NCBI GenBank assembly: GCA_902776545.1 | Contig: CACYQO010000001.1 | Coordinates: forward strand, 32,329-96,328 | DNA length: 64,000 bases | From: an uncultured Prevotellaceae bacterium | GTDB taxonomy: Bacteria > Bacteroidota > Bacteroidia > Bacteroidales > Bacteroidaceae | Reading direction: 5' to 3' | Shown here: positions 57,341 to 64,000 of the stretch, piece by piece | Numbering within the stretch: the first letter of the stretch is position 1 | How the letters are laid out: each line of letters starts with the position of its first letter | The notes under the pieces: generated by a model | Databases searched by the model: none | What the model saw: only the letters and a program-made list of their open reading frames with translations | What the model was told of the DNA's origin: nothing | Translations under genes and position numbers: made by a program

Positions 57341-57770
57341 TGTGACACAGCTACACAGCGTCATAAGCAAATGCCTTGACTGTGACGCAGTGACACTGTG
57401 ACACTGTTGCATAAGGTTTGTCGCAGTTACGCAGTTACGCAGTTGCATAAGGTTGTCGCCGTATCACCGTATCACCGTAACATCTGCTATCTTCAAATTG
57501 CGAAAAACAAAGGGTATTATAATTATATTATATATATAATTATAATTATATATATAATATAAAATTAATATGATTATTTTCTGTTATTTGATATCCACTA
57601 AATGTTACGGTGATACGGTGATACGGCGTTACAGATTGTGCAAATGCAACTGCGTCACAGCGTCACAGTGTCACTGCGTCAAGAAGGCAAATGAAACTGT
57701 GTAACTGCGTAACTGCGTCACAGTGTTTTGCTTATGACGCTGTGTAGCTGCGTAGCTGTGTCACTGTGTT
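57341..57770. repeat. 430-bp inverted octamer arrays around an AT palindrome
   Basis: Left arm 57341-57482 and right arm 57603-57770 are built of 8-nt units (GTGACACA, GCAGTTAC, GTATCACC) and are near reverse complements block by block, for example GCCGTATCACCGTATCACCG against CGGTGATACGGTGATACGGC. The centre, 57516-57566, is an almost pure A/T palindrome. No gene is present. Confidence 0.8.
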
Positions 57771-57840
57771 GATTATGAAAATGTTTTACAAATGTAAGGA
57801 ACAAAATCTGAACGTCAAGAAAGCCCTGAGGAAACTGGAA

Positions 57841-57897
57841 GTTTCGTTAGGGGAAAGTGGGGGTTTCGTTAGGGGAAAGTCCGAGTTTCCCCTAAGG
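57841..57897. repeat. Direct and inverted GTTTCGTTAGGGGAAAGT repeat
   Basis: The 18-mer occurs at 57841 and 57863; its inner part recurs inverted as TTTCCCCTAA at 57886. The adjoining AAAGTCCGAGTTT is also found in the array interior near 26845. The rest of 57771-58087 shows nothing I can name. Confidence 0.7.
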
Positions 57898-58087
57898 AAA
57901 GTCCAGAGGGCTGAAAAAGGCTGAAAAAAGGGAGTGTCTGGGGTTAAAGGACTGCTCCGAATTTATTTTACATTTTTATTATGACAGAACGAAAACGTAT
58001 GTTCTATGATAAACATTGAGGAGTGTGAAATCTAAAAATAATCTGGAACTTATTGAAAAAATGCTTGTTTTGCATTGATATATTTCG

Positions 58088-58095
58088 TAACTTTG
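58088..58095 (+). promoter_or_regulatory. -7 element (TAACTTTG) for GH43 gene
   Basis: TAACTTTG 40 nt before the ATG at 58136. Confidence 0.65.
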
Positions 58096-58135
58096 CATCA
58101 GAAACAAAACGTCAATAACAGAAAACAATAAAAGC

Positions 58136-59554
58136 ATGAAAAAGATGATCTTATCGGCCGCCTTCATTGCTGCGGCCATGACTGCGACAGCACAGAACCC
58201 GATTGTGCAAACTTGGTTTACGAGTGATCCCGCCCCGATGGTAAGCGGCGACAGACTGTATGTCTATACGGGTCACGACGAGGACAACGCCGACTTCTTC
58301 TGGATGTACGAGTGGCGCCTGTATTCGACGAGCGACATGGTGAACTGGACGGATCACGGCTCTCCCATCGACCTCAGCAGCTTCTCGTGGGCTGACGACA
58401 GGGCCTGGGCTGCACAGACCATCGAGCGCAACGGCAAATTCTACTGGTATATCTGCGCCCACTCAAAGCTGACCAACGGCATGGCCGTCGGCGTGGCTGT
58501 GGCTGATTCGCCTACGGGTCCATTCAAGGATGCGCTGGGCAAGCCGCTTTTCGACAACGGCTCATGGGACAACATCGACCCCACCGTGATGATCGACGAT
58601 GACGGGCAGGCGTGGCTCTTCTGGGGCAACCCCACCATCAACTACGGCAAGCTGAACGCCGACATGCTCTCGTTCGACGGCGAGGTGAAGCAGGTGAACC
58701 AGACGGTGGAGGGCTTCGGCGCACCAAACATGAAGGAGCGCCAGAAGGACGTGAAGTACAAGGATAACTATACCGAGGGTCCGTGGATCATGAAGCGGAC
58801 GTTCTTCCCTTTAGACAAGAAAGGCAGGAAGGCGAAGAAGGCCACAGGTCTCTACTATCTGCTCTATGCAGCCGGCGGCGTGCCTGAGCATATCGCCTAC
58901 TCGACGGCTCCTTCGCCGGAAGGCCCGTGGACCTATCGTGGGGAGATCATGCCGTTGGAGGATACCAAGTCGTTTACGAACCATTGCGGCGTGGCAGACT
59001 TCAAAGGTCACAGCTATTTCTTCTACCACACGGGCAAGCTGCCTGGCGGTGGCGGCTTCGGACGTTCGGCAGCTGTGGAGGAGTTTGAGTACAACGCCGA
59101 CGGCTCGTTCCCCATCATCCACCATACCGACGAGGGCGTAAAGCCCATCGGCACGCTGAACCCCTTCGTGCGCCAAGAGGCAGAGACCATCGCCTGGAGC
59201 GTGGGCGTGAAGTCGGAGAGCAATGCGAAAACGGGTGTCTTCATCAGCGACATCCAGAATGGTGATTATATTAAGGTACGCGAGGTGGACTTCGGCGACA
59301 AGCAGCCCAAGGCCTTCACCGTCAGCGCCGCCTCTGCCCTGCAAGGAGGAAAGATCGAGGTAAGGCTCGACAGTCTTCAGGGTCGGCAGATCGCTCTCGC
59401 CGAGGTGCCTGGCACTGGCGGCTGGGAACAGTGGCAACAAATCAGCGCCAAAATCACCGAAAACGTCAGCGGCAAGCACGACATTTTCTTCGCCTTCAAG
59501 GGCAACAAAGGCGCCAAGCTATTCAACTTCGACTGGTGGAAGTTTGAGGAATAA
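58136..59554 (+). CDS. Glycoside hydrolase family 43 with C-terminal CBM6-like domain
   Basis: 472 residues; signal peptide 1-20 (ATAQ). Five-bladed propeller residues typical of GH43: Asp31 in TSDPAPMV, Asp148 in NIDPTVMIDDDG, and Glu214 in YTEGPWI. The C-terminal 130 residues (VRQEAETIAW to FNFDWWKFEE) are a CBM6-like sandwich. GH43 enzymes release arabinose or xylose from plant hemicellulose or arabinan. It stands alone with its own promoter and terminator; a GH127 gene 4 kb on is also compatible with arabinose-containing substrates. Confidence 0.92.
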   Translation: MKKMILSAAFIAAAMTATAQNPIVQTWFTSDPAPMVSGDRLYVYTGHDEDNADFFWMYEWRLYSTSDMVNWTDHGSPIDLSSFSWADDRAWAAQTIERNGKFYWYICAHSKLTNGMAVGVAVADSPTGPFKDALGKPLFDNGSWDNIDPTVMIDDDGQAWLFWGNPTINYGKLNADMLSFDGEVKQVNQTVEGFGAPNMKERQKDVKYKDNYTEGPWIMKRTFFPLDKKGRKAKKATGLYYLLYAAGGVPEHIAYSTAPSPEGPWTYRGEIMPLEDTKSFTNHCGVADFKGHSYFFYHTGKLPGGGGFGRSAAVEEFEYNADGSFPIIHHTDEGVKPIGTLNPFVRQEAETIAWSVGVKSESNAKTGVFISDIQNGDYIKVREVDFGDKQPKAFTVSAASALQGGKIEVRLDSLQGRQIALAEVPGTGGWEQWQQISAKITENVSGKHDIFFAFKGNKGAKLFNFDWWKFEE

Positions 59555-59577
59555 AAGATAGAAAAAGTGTGATTTTG

Positions 59578-59613
59578 ACACCACCTGCTTGCCAAAAGTG
59601 GGTGGTTTTTTTA
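59578..59613 (+). terminator. Terminator of GH43 gene
   Basis: ACCACC pairs with GGGTGGT, followed by T7, 25 nt after the stop. Confidence 0.8.
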
Positions 59614-59645
59614 TGAAAAACAACATATTTCTTTGTTGTCTGTGT

Positions 59646-61049
59646 TTACTCAATGCTGAGGATGATGCGGCGATAGGCCACCAGATGGAAGGGACCGTCA
59701 TCGTGAACCTCACAGATGAGGTGCAGCGTTTGTCCTGCGGCATCGGAAGGGATTTGAATCGTGGCTATCGGCTGGTCTGACTGACCGATGGCCACTTTCG
59801 CTGTGCCTATCTCCGGCTGCTGCCACCAGAGGAAAGTCAGGTGGTCGCCATCAGGGTCAGAAGACGCGGAGGCATTGAGGGTGAGGGTGGAGCCTGCCTT
59901 GACCTTATTGACTTCTGAGGCAAGACGGACGAGGGGATTATGATTGCCCTGACCCTCGTCAGCCCATTGCATACGGGCCATAAAGTCGTTGAGCTCGTCA
60001 GGATAGAAGCGCGTCTTATATCCCACGCTGATGCTGCGGAGAGGCTCCTGCCAACTGGTCCAGGCGGTGGTGAGCGAATCGGCACAGAGACCCCGCTCGT
60101 GATAGCCAGCCCAACCTGCCTGACGGGGATCCTCAGGATCGTTCAGGCCGTTGGGCATCACATAAAGGAAACTGGGTGTGTCGCCCTCGACGCCCCATTT
60201 GTAGTCGGGGTATTCCCTGCCCAAGGCTCCTTTGCCCTGGATATGGTTCTTGTGCTGCTCCCAGTGGCGCTTGCCCAGTTCACACTGCTCCTGCCACGTG
60301 CCTTCGTCCCAGATGAACTGCAGATCGTCGGCAAACTCCCTCCGCAGCCACTGATGGGAACTATAGGCACGATTCATCCGCATATTGTAGTGCATATCTT
60401 GATCGGTAATGGTATATATGCGGAACTTACGGACGAAGCGTTTCAAGGCCTCTGGCGTCCTTGTCTGCTTGACGCGCCAGATGGCCTGTGCCAAGGTGTT
60501 AGCACCTCCCCAGGCAGCGATGTAGATGGGACGGGCGTCATCTTCGTCAGCCAGACGGATGAGCAGTTCACTGCCAGGCGAGTCGTTACCCTCGCCAATG
60601 ACCTTGATACCGCCTCGCTCGCTACCCATCACAGCACGGCTTTTCAGATAGTCGGCACTGGGCCAGTAGCCTAATGATTGGGCGCCATTCTCTTCGTCGA
60701 GCGAGAGGAAAGACTGCTGGGCAGAGCGTTTCATCAGCTTCGGCACATCCTGACGATAGGCCTCAATGGCACGGTGAAGGTATTCAGCCCACTCCTTGGG
60801 ATAGGGGTCGCAGTTCCAGCCCACGGAGGTGATGAGTGCCTCAATCTCAAAGAGGTCGGCATAAGCCAACAGCCTCACCATCGACTCGTTATCGTCTGGC
60901 TCGACATCAGCGGGTGCAATGTCTGTACACACCACAAGACGGGGTTTGAGACCAGCCTCTCCCTTTGCCTGCAGAGGTAAAGGTGAGAAGGTGAAAAGGT
61001 AAAAAAGTGAAACACCTATCACCAACCCTTTTATTTTTAATGCCTTCAT
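59646..61049 (-). CDS. DUF1593 / nucleoside-hydrolase-like secreted protein
   Basis: 467 residues. After a signal peptide (core VSLFYLFTFSPLPLQA, encoded by a GGTGAAA array) the DUF1593 start RLVVCTDIAPADVEPDDNES is plain; the Asp cluster resembles the calcium site of inosine-uridine hydrolases. Further motifs: KVIGEGNDSPGSELLIRLAD and YIAAWGGANTLAQAIW. The last 85 residues are an Ig-like domain (LNASASSDPDGDHLTFLWWQ). Members of the family occur beside plant-cell-wall enzymes; the reaction is unproven. Confidence 0.85.
   Translation of the reverse strand: MKALKIKGLVIGVSLFYLFTFSPLPLQAKGEAGLKPRLVVCTDIAPADVEPDDNESMVRLLAYADLFEIEALITSVGWNCDPYPKEWAEYLHRAIEAYRQDVPKLMKRSAQQSFLSLDEENGAQSLGYWPSADYLKSRAVMGSERGGIKVIGEGNDSPGSELLIRLADEDDARPIYIAAWGGANTLAQAIWRVKQTRTPEALKRFVRKFRIYTITDQDMHYNMRMNRAYSSHQWLRREFADDLQFIWDEGTWQEQCELGKRHWEQHKNHIQGKGALGREYPDYKWGVEGDTPSFLYVMPNGLNDPEDPRQAGWAGYHERGLCADSLTTAWTSWQEPLRSISVGYKTRFYPDELNDFMARMQWADEGQGNHNPLVRLASEVNKVKAGSTLTLNASASSDPDGDHLTFLWWQQPEIGTAKVAIGQSDQPIATIQIPSDAAGQTLHLICEVHDDGPFHLVAYRRIILSIE
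60975..61012 (-). repeat. GGTGAAA/GGTAAAA array encoding signal-peptide core
   Basis: GGTAAAG, GTGAGAA, GGTGAAAA, GGTAAAAA, AGTGAAA; minus-strand translation VSLFYLFTFSPLPL. Confidence 0.8.
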
Positions 61050-61080
61050 TCTTTAATTTTTTAATCTTTTAATTTTCTAA
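61050..61080. repeat. T-rich TTTTTAA-type array
   Basis: TTTAATTTTT, TAATCTTTTA, ATTTTC units between the TSCPD stop and DUF1593 start, over the stop codon of the TSCPD gene. Confidence 0.5.
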
Positions 61081-61352
61081 CTTTCCTCCACCGGTGCCTG
61101 CTTCAACTTCTCAAGGGCTCTGCAGAGCTGGTCTGGACAGGAAGTGCCCTTCGTACCACAGCGGATACCGTCGAGACGCTTGATGACGTCGTCGATTTTC
61201 TGTCCACGCACCAACTGGCTGACCCCCTGAAGATTGCCATTACATCCACCCAGGAAGAACACCTGCTGGATCACATCGTTCTCATCGGCAATCACATCGA
61301 TCATTTTCGAGCAAGTGCCCCATGTTTCATACTGTACATGCTTTGTCTTCAT
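61077..61352 (-). CDS. TSCPD domain-containing protein (TIGR03905 family)
   Basis: 91 residues. The TSCPD motif is present (GTSCPDQLCRALEKL), with GTCSKMIDVIADENDVI and FFLGGCNGNLQG. The domain also occurs at the C-terminus of B12-dependent ribonucleotide reductases; the stand-alone form has conserved cysteines that may bind metal, function unknown. A TATCTTTG -7 element is at 61390. It is upstream of DUF1593 on the same strand. Confidence 0.9.
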   Translation of the reverse strand: MKTKHVQYETWGTCSKMIDVIADENDVIQQVFFLGGCNGNLQGVSQLVRGQKIDDVIKRLDGIRCGTKGTSCPDQLCRALEKLKQAPVEES

Positions 61353-61389
61353 ATTCCTTACGTTTCTAAATGTTTACACATATCGTTTG

Positions 61390-61397
61390 CAAAGATA
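61390..61397 (-). promoter_or_regulatory. -7 element (TATCTTTG) for TSCPD gene
   Basis: Reverse-strand TATCTTTG, 38 nt before the ATG. Confidence 0.6.
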
Positions 61398-61401
61398 CGA
61401 T

Positions 61402-61509
61402 AAACTTTGAACTTTGAACTTTGAACTTTGAACTATTTGATTTGATTGATAGTTAAAAAATCCTAAGAAGTAATCATAAAGTTCAAAGTTCAAAGTTCAA
61501 AGTTCAAAG
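61402..61509. repeat. Inverted AAAGTTC 7-nt arrays between divergent promoters
   Basis: AAACTTTGAACTTTGAAC-type units (61402-61433) and the perfect inverse AAAGTTC x4 (61478-61509) enclose 44 nt. It lies between the -7 elements of the TSCPD and mntP genes, so arms overlay the -33 regions of both. Confidence 0.8.
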
Positions 61510-61516
61510 AAAGAAC

Positions 61517-61524
61517 TATCTTTG
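61517..61524 (+). promoter_or_regulatory. -7 element (TATCTTTG) for mntP
   Basis: TATCTTTG ends 8 nt before the ATG at 61533; the mRNA would be leaderless or nearly so. Confidence 0.6.
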
Positions 61525-61532
61525 TCGGCGAT

Positions 61533-62126
61533 ATGAGTTTGCTTGATATTATCCTCTTAGCTGTGGCATTGGCGATGGACTGCCTGACGGTGTCGATCGT
61601 CAGCGGAGTCATAGAAGTGAAAAGTGAAGAGGTGAAAAGTGAAAAGTGGTGGATCATCCGCATGGCATTCCTTTTTGGACTGTTTCAGGCGATGATGCCG
61701 CTGATAGGATGGTTGGGCATCAGCCATTTCCAGGCGTATATGGAGGCGTATGACCATTGGATAGCCTTTACGATGTTAGGATTCATCGGCGGCAGGATGG
61801 TATGGGAGAGTTTCAACCCAGACCAAGAGCAACACTTCAATCCCAGAAAGCTACGCACACAATTGCTGTTGGCCATAGCTACGAGCATCGACGCACTGGC
61901 CGTAGGCATCTCATTTGCCTGCACAGGTTATACAGCAGTAGGACAACTCGCGCTACCATTAATAATAATAGGTGTGGTATCCTTCCTGTTCAGCCTCATC
62001 GGCTATCGGTTAGGGGCACGTTTCGGACGCAGCATCGCCCGCAGGCTGAAACCAGAGCTGTTTGGTGGCATCATCCTGATTGGTATCGGCGTGAAGATAT
62101 TGGCAGAACATTTGTTTGAAAGGTGA
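61533..62126 (+). CDS. mntP: Manganese efflux pump MntP
   Basis: 197 residues, six membrane helices in two homologous halves: ALAMDCLTVSIVSG (TM1) and ATSIDALAVGISFACTG (TM4), each with the conserved membrane Asp. The family exports Mn2+. In the first loop EVKSEEVKSEKWW is encoded by a GTGAAAA-family 7-nt array at 61614-61648 and seems to replace or lengthen the normal short TM1-TM2 loop. No yybP-ykoY manganese riboswitch is seen; the leader is only a few bases. Confidence 0.92.
   Translation: MSLLDIILLAVALAMDCLTVSIVSGVIEVKSEEVKSEKWWIIRMAFLFGLFQAMMPLIGWLGISHFQAYMEAYDHWIAFTMLGFIGGRMVWESFNPDQEQHFNPRKLRTQLLLAIATSIDALAVGISFACTGYTAVGQLALPLIIIGVVSFLFSLIGYRLGARFGRSIARRLKPELFGGIILIGIGVKILAEHLFER
61614..61648 (+). 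repeat. In-frame GTGAAAA-family array in mntP
   Basis: GAAGTGAAAAGTGAAGAGGT then GAAAAGTGAAAAGTG; encodes EVKSEEVKSEK. Confidence 0.8.
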
Positions 62127-62153
62127 AAAGGTGAAAAAGTGAAAAGGTGAAAA
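62120..62153. repeat. GGTGAAAA-type array at mntP stop
   Basis: AGGTGAAA, AGGTGAAAA, AGTGAAA, AGGTGAAA; begins inside the last codons of mntP and supplies its TGA stop. Confidence 0.75.
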
Positions 62154-62169
62154 ATAAGACTTAACGATT

Positions 62170-63132
62170 ATGAGAAAACAGTACATGGCGGAGGAGAGCC
62201 GCTACGAGAACGGGATGGAATACGAGCGTTGTGGGCGCTCTGGTGTGTTACTGCCTAAGGTGAGCCTCGGCTTCTGGCATAATTTCGGCAGCGTCGATCC
62301 ATACGAGCGCAGCCGAGAGATTACCCACTATGCCTTTGACCACGGCATCACCCATTTCGATCTGGCGAACAACTACGGCCCCGTCTATGGCTCTGCCGAA
62401 GAGACGATGGGACGGCTGATGGATGAGGACTTCCGACCTTATCGCGACGAGTTGTTCATTTCTACGAAAGCAGGCTATGACATGTGGCCAGGACCTTACG
62501 GCGACTGGGGCTCTCGCAAGTATCTGATGGCGTCGCTCGACCAGAGCCTGAAACGCATGAAAATCGACTACGTGGATCTGTTCTATAGCCACCGCTACGA
62601 CCCCAATACGCCATTGGAAGAGACGCTACAGGCACTGGTGGACATCGTCCGTCAAGGAAAGGCGCTCTATGTGGGCATTTCCAACTGGCCTTTGGAACCG
62701 CTGAAATTCGGCTATGAGTATCTAAAGGCGCACGATGTGCCCCTGCTGATCTATCAAGGTCGTCTGAATATGCTCAACCGCGAACCGATGGATGAGGGTA
62801 TCCTCGACTTCTGCGCAGACAACGGTGTAGGCTTTATCGCCTTCTCACCCTTAGCGCAAGGCTTGCTGACGGACCGCTATCTGAATGGCATCCCTCAGGA
62901 CTCGCGTATGTCGAAAGGCAAGTTCCTGAGGGAAGAGATGCTGACGCCAGAACTGCTGGCGAAACTGCACTATTATCATGACGTGGCAGAGGGCAGAAAT
63001 GAAACGCTGGCAGAGATGGCCTTAGCCTGGATTCTCCACCAGCGTGGTGTCACGTCCGTTCTCGTGGGTGCCAGCTCGACAGCACAGTTGGAAAAGAACT
63101 TGCGCTGCGTGAATGCTGCTCCTTTTGATTAA
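62170..63132 (+). CDS. Aldo/keto reductase, YghZ/glyceraldehyde-3-phosphate reductase-like
   Basis: 320 residues. The (beta/alpha)8 reductase tetrad can be seen: Asp and Tyr in HFDLANNYGPVYGSAEE, Lys in FISTKAGYDMWPG, His in FYSHRYDPNTPLEET. The segment GPYGDWGSRKYLMASLDQSL is typical of the YghZ/KCNAB-like group, which reduces aldehydes such as L-glyceraldehyde 3-phosphate with NADPH. Follows mntP by 43 nt; no functional link is apparent. Confidence 0.9.
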   Translation: MRKQYMAEESRYENGMEYERCGRSGVLLPKVSLGFWHNFGSVDPYERSREITHYAFDHGITHFDLANNYGPVYGSAEETMGRLMDEDFRPYRDELFISTKAGYDMWPGPYGDWGSRKYLMASLDQSLKRMKIDYVDLFYSHRYDPNTPLEETLQALVDIVRQGKALYVGISNWPLEPLKFGYEYLKAHDVPLLIYQGRLNMLNREPMDEGILDFCADNGVGFIAFSPLAQGLLTDRYLNGIPQDSRMSKGKFLREEMLTPELLAKLHYYHDVAEGRNETLAEMALAWILHQRGVTSVLVGASSTAQLEKNLRCVNAAPFD

Positions 63133-63139
63133 GGAGTAA

Positions 63140-64000
63140 TTATTTGACCAGCCTCACCTCGTAAATCTCACCGATCTGACGGTGGGGCTTCGCCACAAAC
63201 TTCACACGTACCTGCTGCTTACCCTTCAGGGCCTCCTCAGGCACAGGGTAAGTCTCGTACTTAAACTCTGAGATACGGTATTTGCCCGTGTTGTTTACGG
63301 AGGTCACGAGGATGTCATCAACGAAGATGTCGAACTCATGGCTCTTCCACTCGCCTACACCCCAGTATTTCAGTCGCAGGCTGAGGTTGGTCTGTCCACC
63401 CGTCTTCATCAGATAGCTGAAGTAGTGGCCGTTGCTGGCATCACGATAGAACACGTCATTAGAGTTGCCTACAAACGAATCATCAGTCTCCATGAAGTGG
63501 TCTGACTCAGGCTGCTGCTCACCAGGCTGCACCTTGTCCACCGTGCGGTCTTCCAACTCTTGACGCTCCTTCTCCTGCTTGGCCAGGTTGTCGAGATAAC
63601 CCTGATAGCTGTCCTCCGAGAGGGCGAGCCAGTACATCATGTAACGGCTGTCGTGGAGTTCGAAGAAGGGCATCAGTTCGTTGCGAATCTCGTTGACCAT
63701 TTTGGTAGAGAGCGTGAAATGTAACGGCTTTCCTGCGACGGGCTGCAACTGGTTGGCGATGTCCTCTATATTATTATTAATAAGGATAGGCGCCTGGTCG
63801 GTAGGCAGTTTCTTACCCACGGCCAACTGTCCGAAACGGCTGTCGTCGGCTATCAGCATGGCGAGGTCCTCTGTGCCTGTCTTCATGGCCAGCATGACGG
63901 GGCCGTGCATCAGGGCGATGTACTGCGGCAGGTTGGGCAGATACTTCACGTAGTTATACATCGGGAAGTTGATCTCCACCACGTCGCCTTTCTTCCACTG
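63140..64000 (-). CDS. C-terminal part of GH127-type beta-L-arabinofuranosidase (runs past window end)
   Basis: At least 286 residues, open through base 64000 (QWKKGDVVEINFPM at the border). The segment YIALMHGPVMLAMKTG and GDVVEINFPM resemble the end of the GH127/DUF1680 catalytic barrel and its beta-domain. The final 140 residues (DASNGHYFSYLMKTGGQTNL, DIFVDDILVTSV, GEIYEVRLVK) look like the DUF6805 C-terminal module found with that family. GH127 cuts beta-L-arabinofuranose from plant glycoproteins or pectins. Start lies outside the window. Confidence 0.78.
   Translation of the reverse strand, partial: QWKKGDVVEINFPMYNYVKYLPNLPQYIALMHGPVMLAMKTGTEDLAMLIADDSRFGQLAVGKKLPTDQAPILINNNIEDIANQLQPVAGKPLHFTLSTKMVNEIRNELMPFFELHDSRYMMYWLALSEDSYQGYLDNLAKQEKERQELEDRTVDKVQPGEQQPESDHFMETDDSFVGNSNDVFYRDASNGHYFSYLMKTGGQTNLSLRLKYWGVGEWKSHEFDIFVDDILVTSVNNTGKYRISEFKYETYPVPEEALKGKQQVRVKFVAKPHRQIGEIYEVRLVK

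Noticed and set aside
57341-57770. CRISPR array
   Set aside because: Units are 8 nt with no 20-40 nt repeats or unique spacers, arms are inverted, and no cas gene is near.

Overview
The window looks like a Prevotella-type member of the Bacteroidales. It has two SusC/SusD pairs, a hybrid two-component regulator, many glycoside hydrolases with lipoprotein or Sec signals, and repeated matches to the Bacteroidetes -7 promoter element TAnnTTTG in front of genes. No rRNA or tRNA gene was seen.

Layout. 1-2.5 kb: end of a DUF4130 gene and a SpoIIE-type phosphatase flanked by REP-like repeats. 2.5-16.2 kb: polysaccharide utilisation locus 1 (SusC, SusD, CE1-like esterase, GH3) with a divergent hybrid two-component regulator. 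16.2-26.5 kb: a FAH-family hydrolase, a 16-residue-repeat protein, then a surface-glycan decoration locus (membrane protein, glycosyltransferase, a cytidylyltransferase/PLP-enzyme fusion, an opine-dehydrogenase-like gene, LicD, an acyltransferase, a flippase). 26.5-37 kb: an AT-richer island with a large inverted array, a structured RNA of about 600 nt, a LlaJI-like restriction-modification operon (M1, M2, McrB-like R1, frameshifted R2), RhuM, a NUDIX gene, an AlbA-type protein and Vsr. 37-39 kb: metG. 39-56 kb: a beta-glucan-type locus on the minus strand (SusC, SusD, glycan-binding lipoprotein, GH16, CotH, GH3, a DUF6377 regulator and another GH3). 56-64 kb: small genes, a small RNA candidate, an octamer-repeat cruciform, GH43, a DUF1593 protein, TSCPD protein, MntP, an aldo/keto reductase and the end of a GH127 gene.

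The most unusual property is the large number of short tandem arrays with a period of 7 nt (some 8, 9 or 11). The unit sequence differs at nearly every site. About thirty are read in frame inside genes, where they encode linkers, signal-peptide cores, a coiled coil and membrane-proximal loops. Many occur as inverted pairs around a 15-270 nt spacer. I saw none in the restriction island proper or in metG.

Working together: PUL1 is probably controlled by the adjacent hybrid regulator through repeated TTGTTCAAAA-like boxes upstream of susC. PUL2 would capture a beta-glucan with SusC/SusD and the binding protein, cut it with GH16 and finish it with GH3 enzymes. The glycan locus probably makes a CDP-activated amino-alcohol and attaches it to a surface polysaccharide through LicD. 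All functions are inferred from sequence motifs read by eye; no database search was possible.
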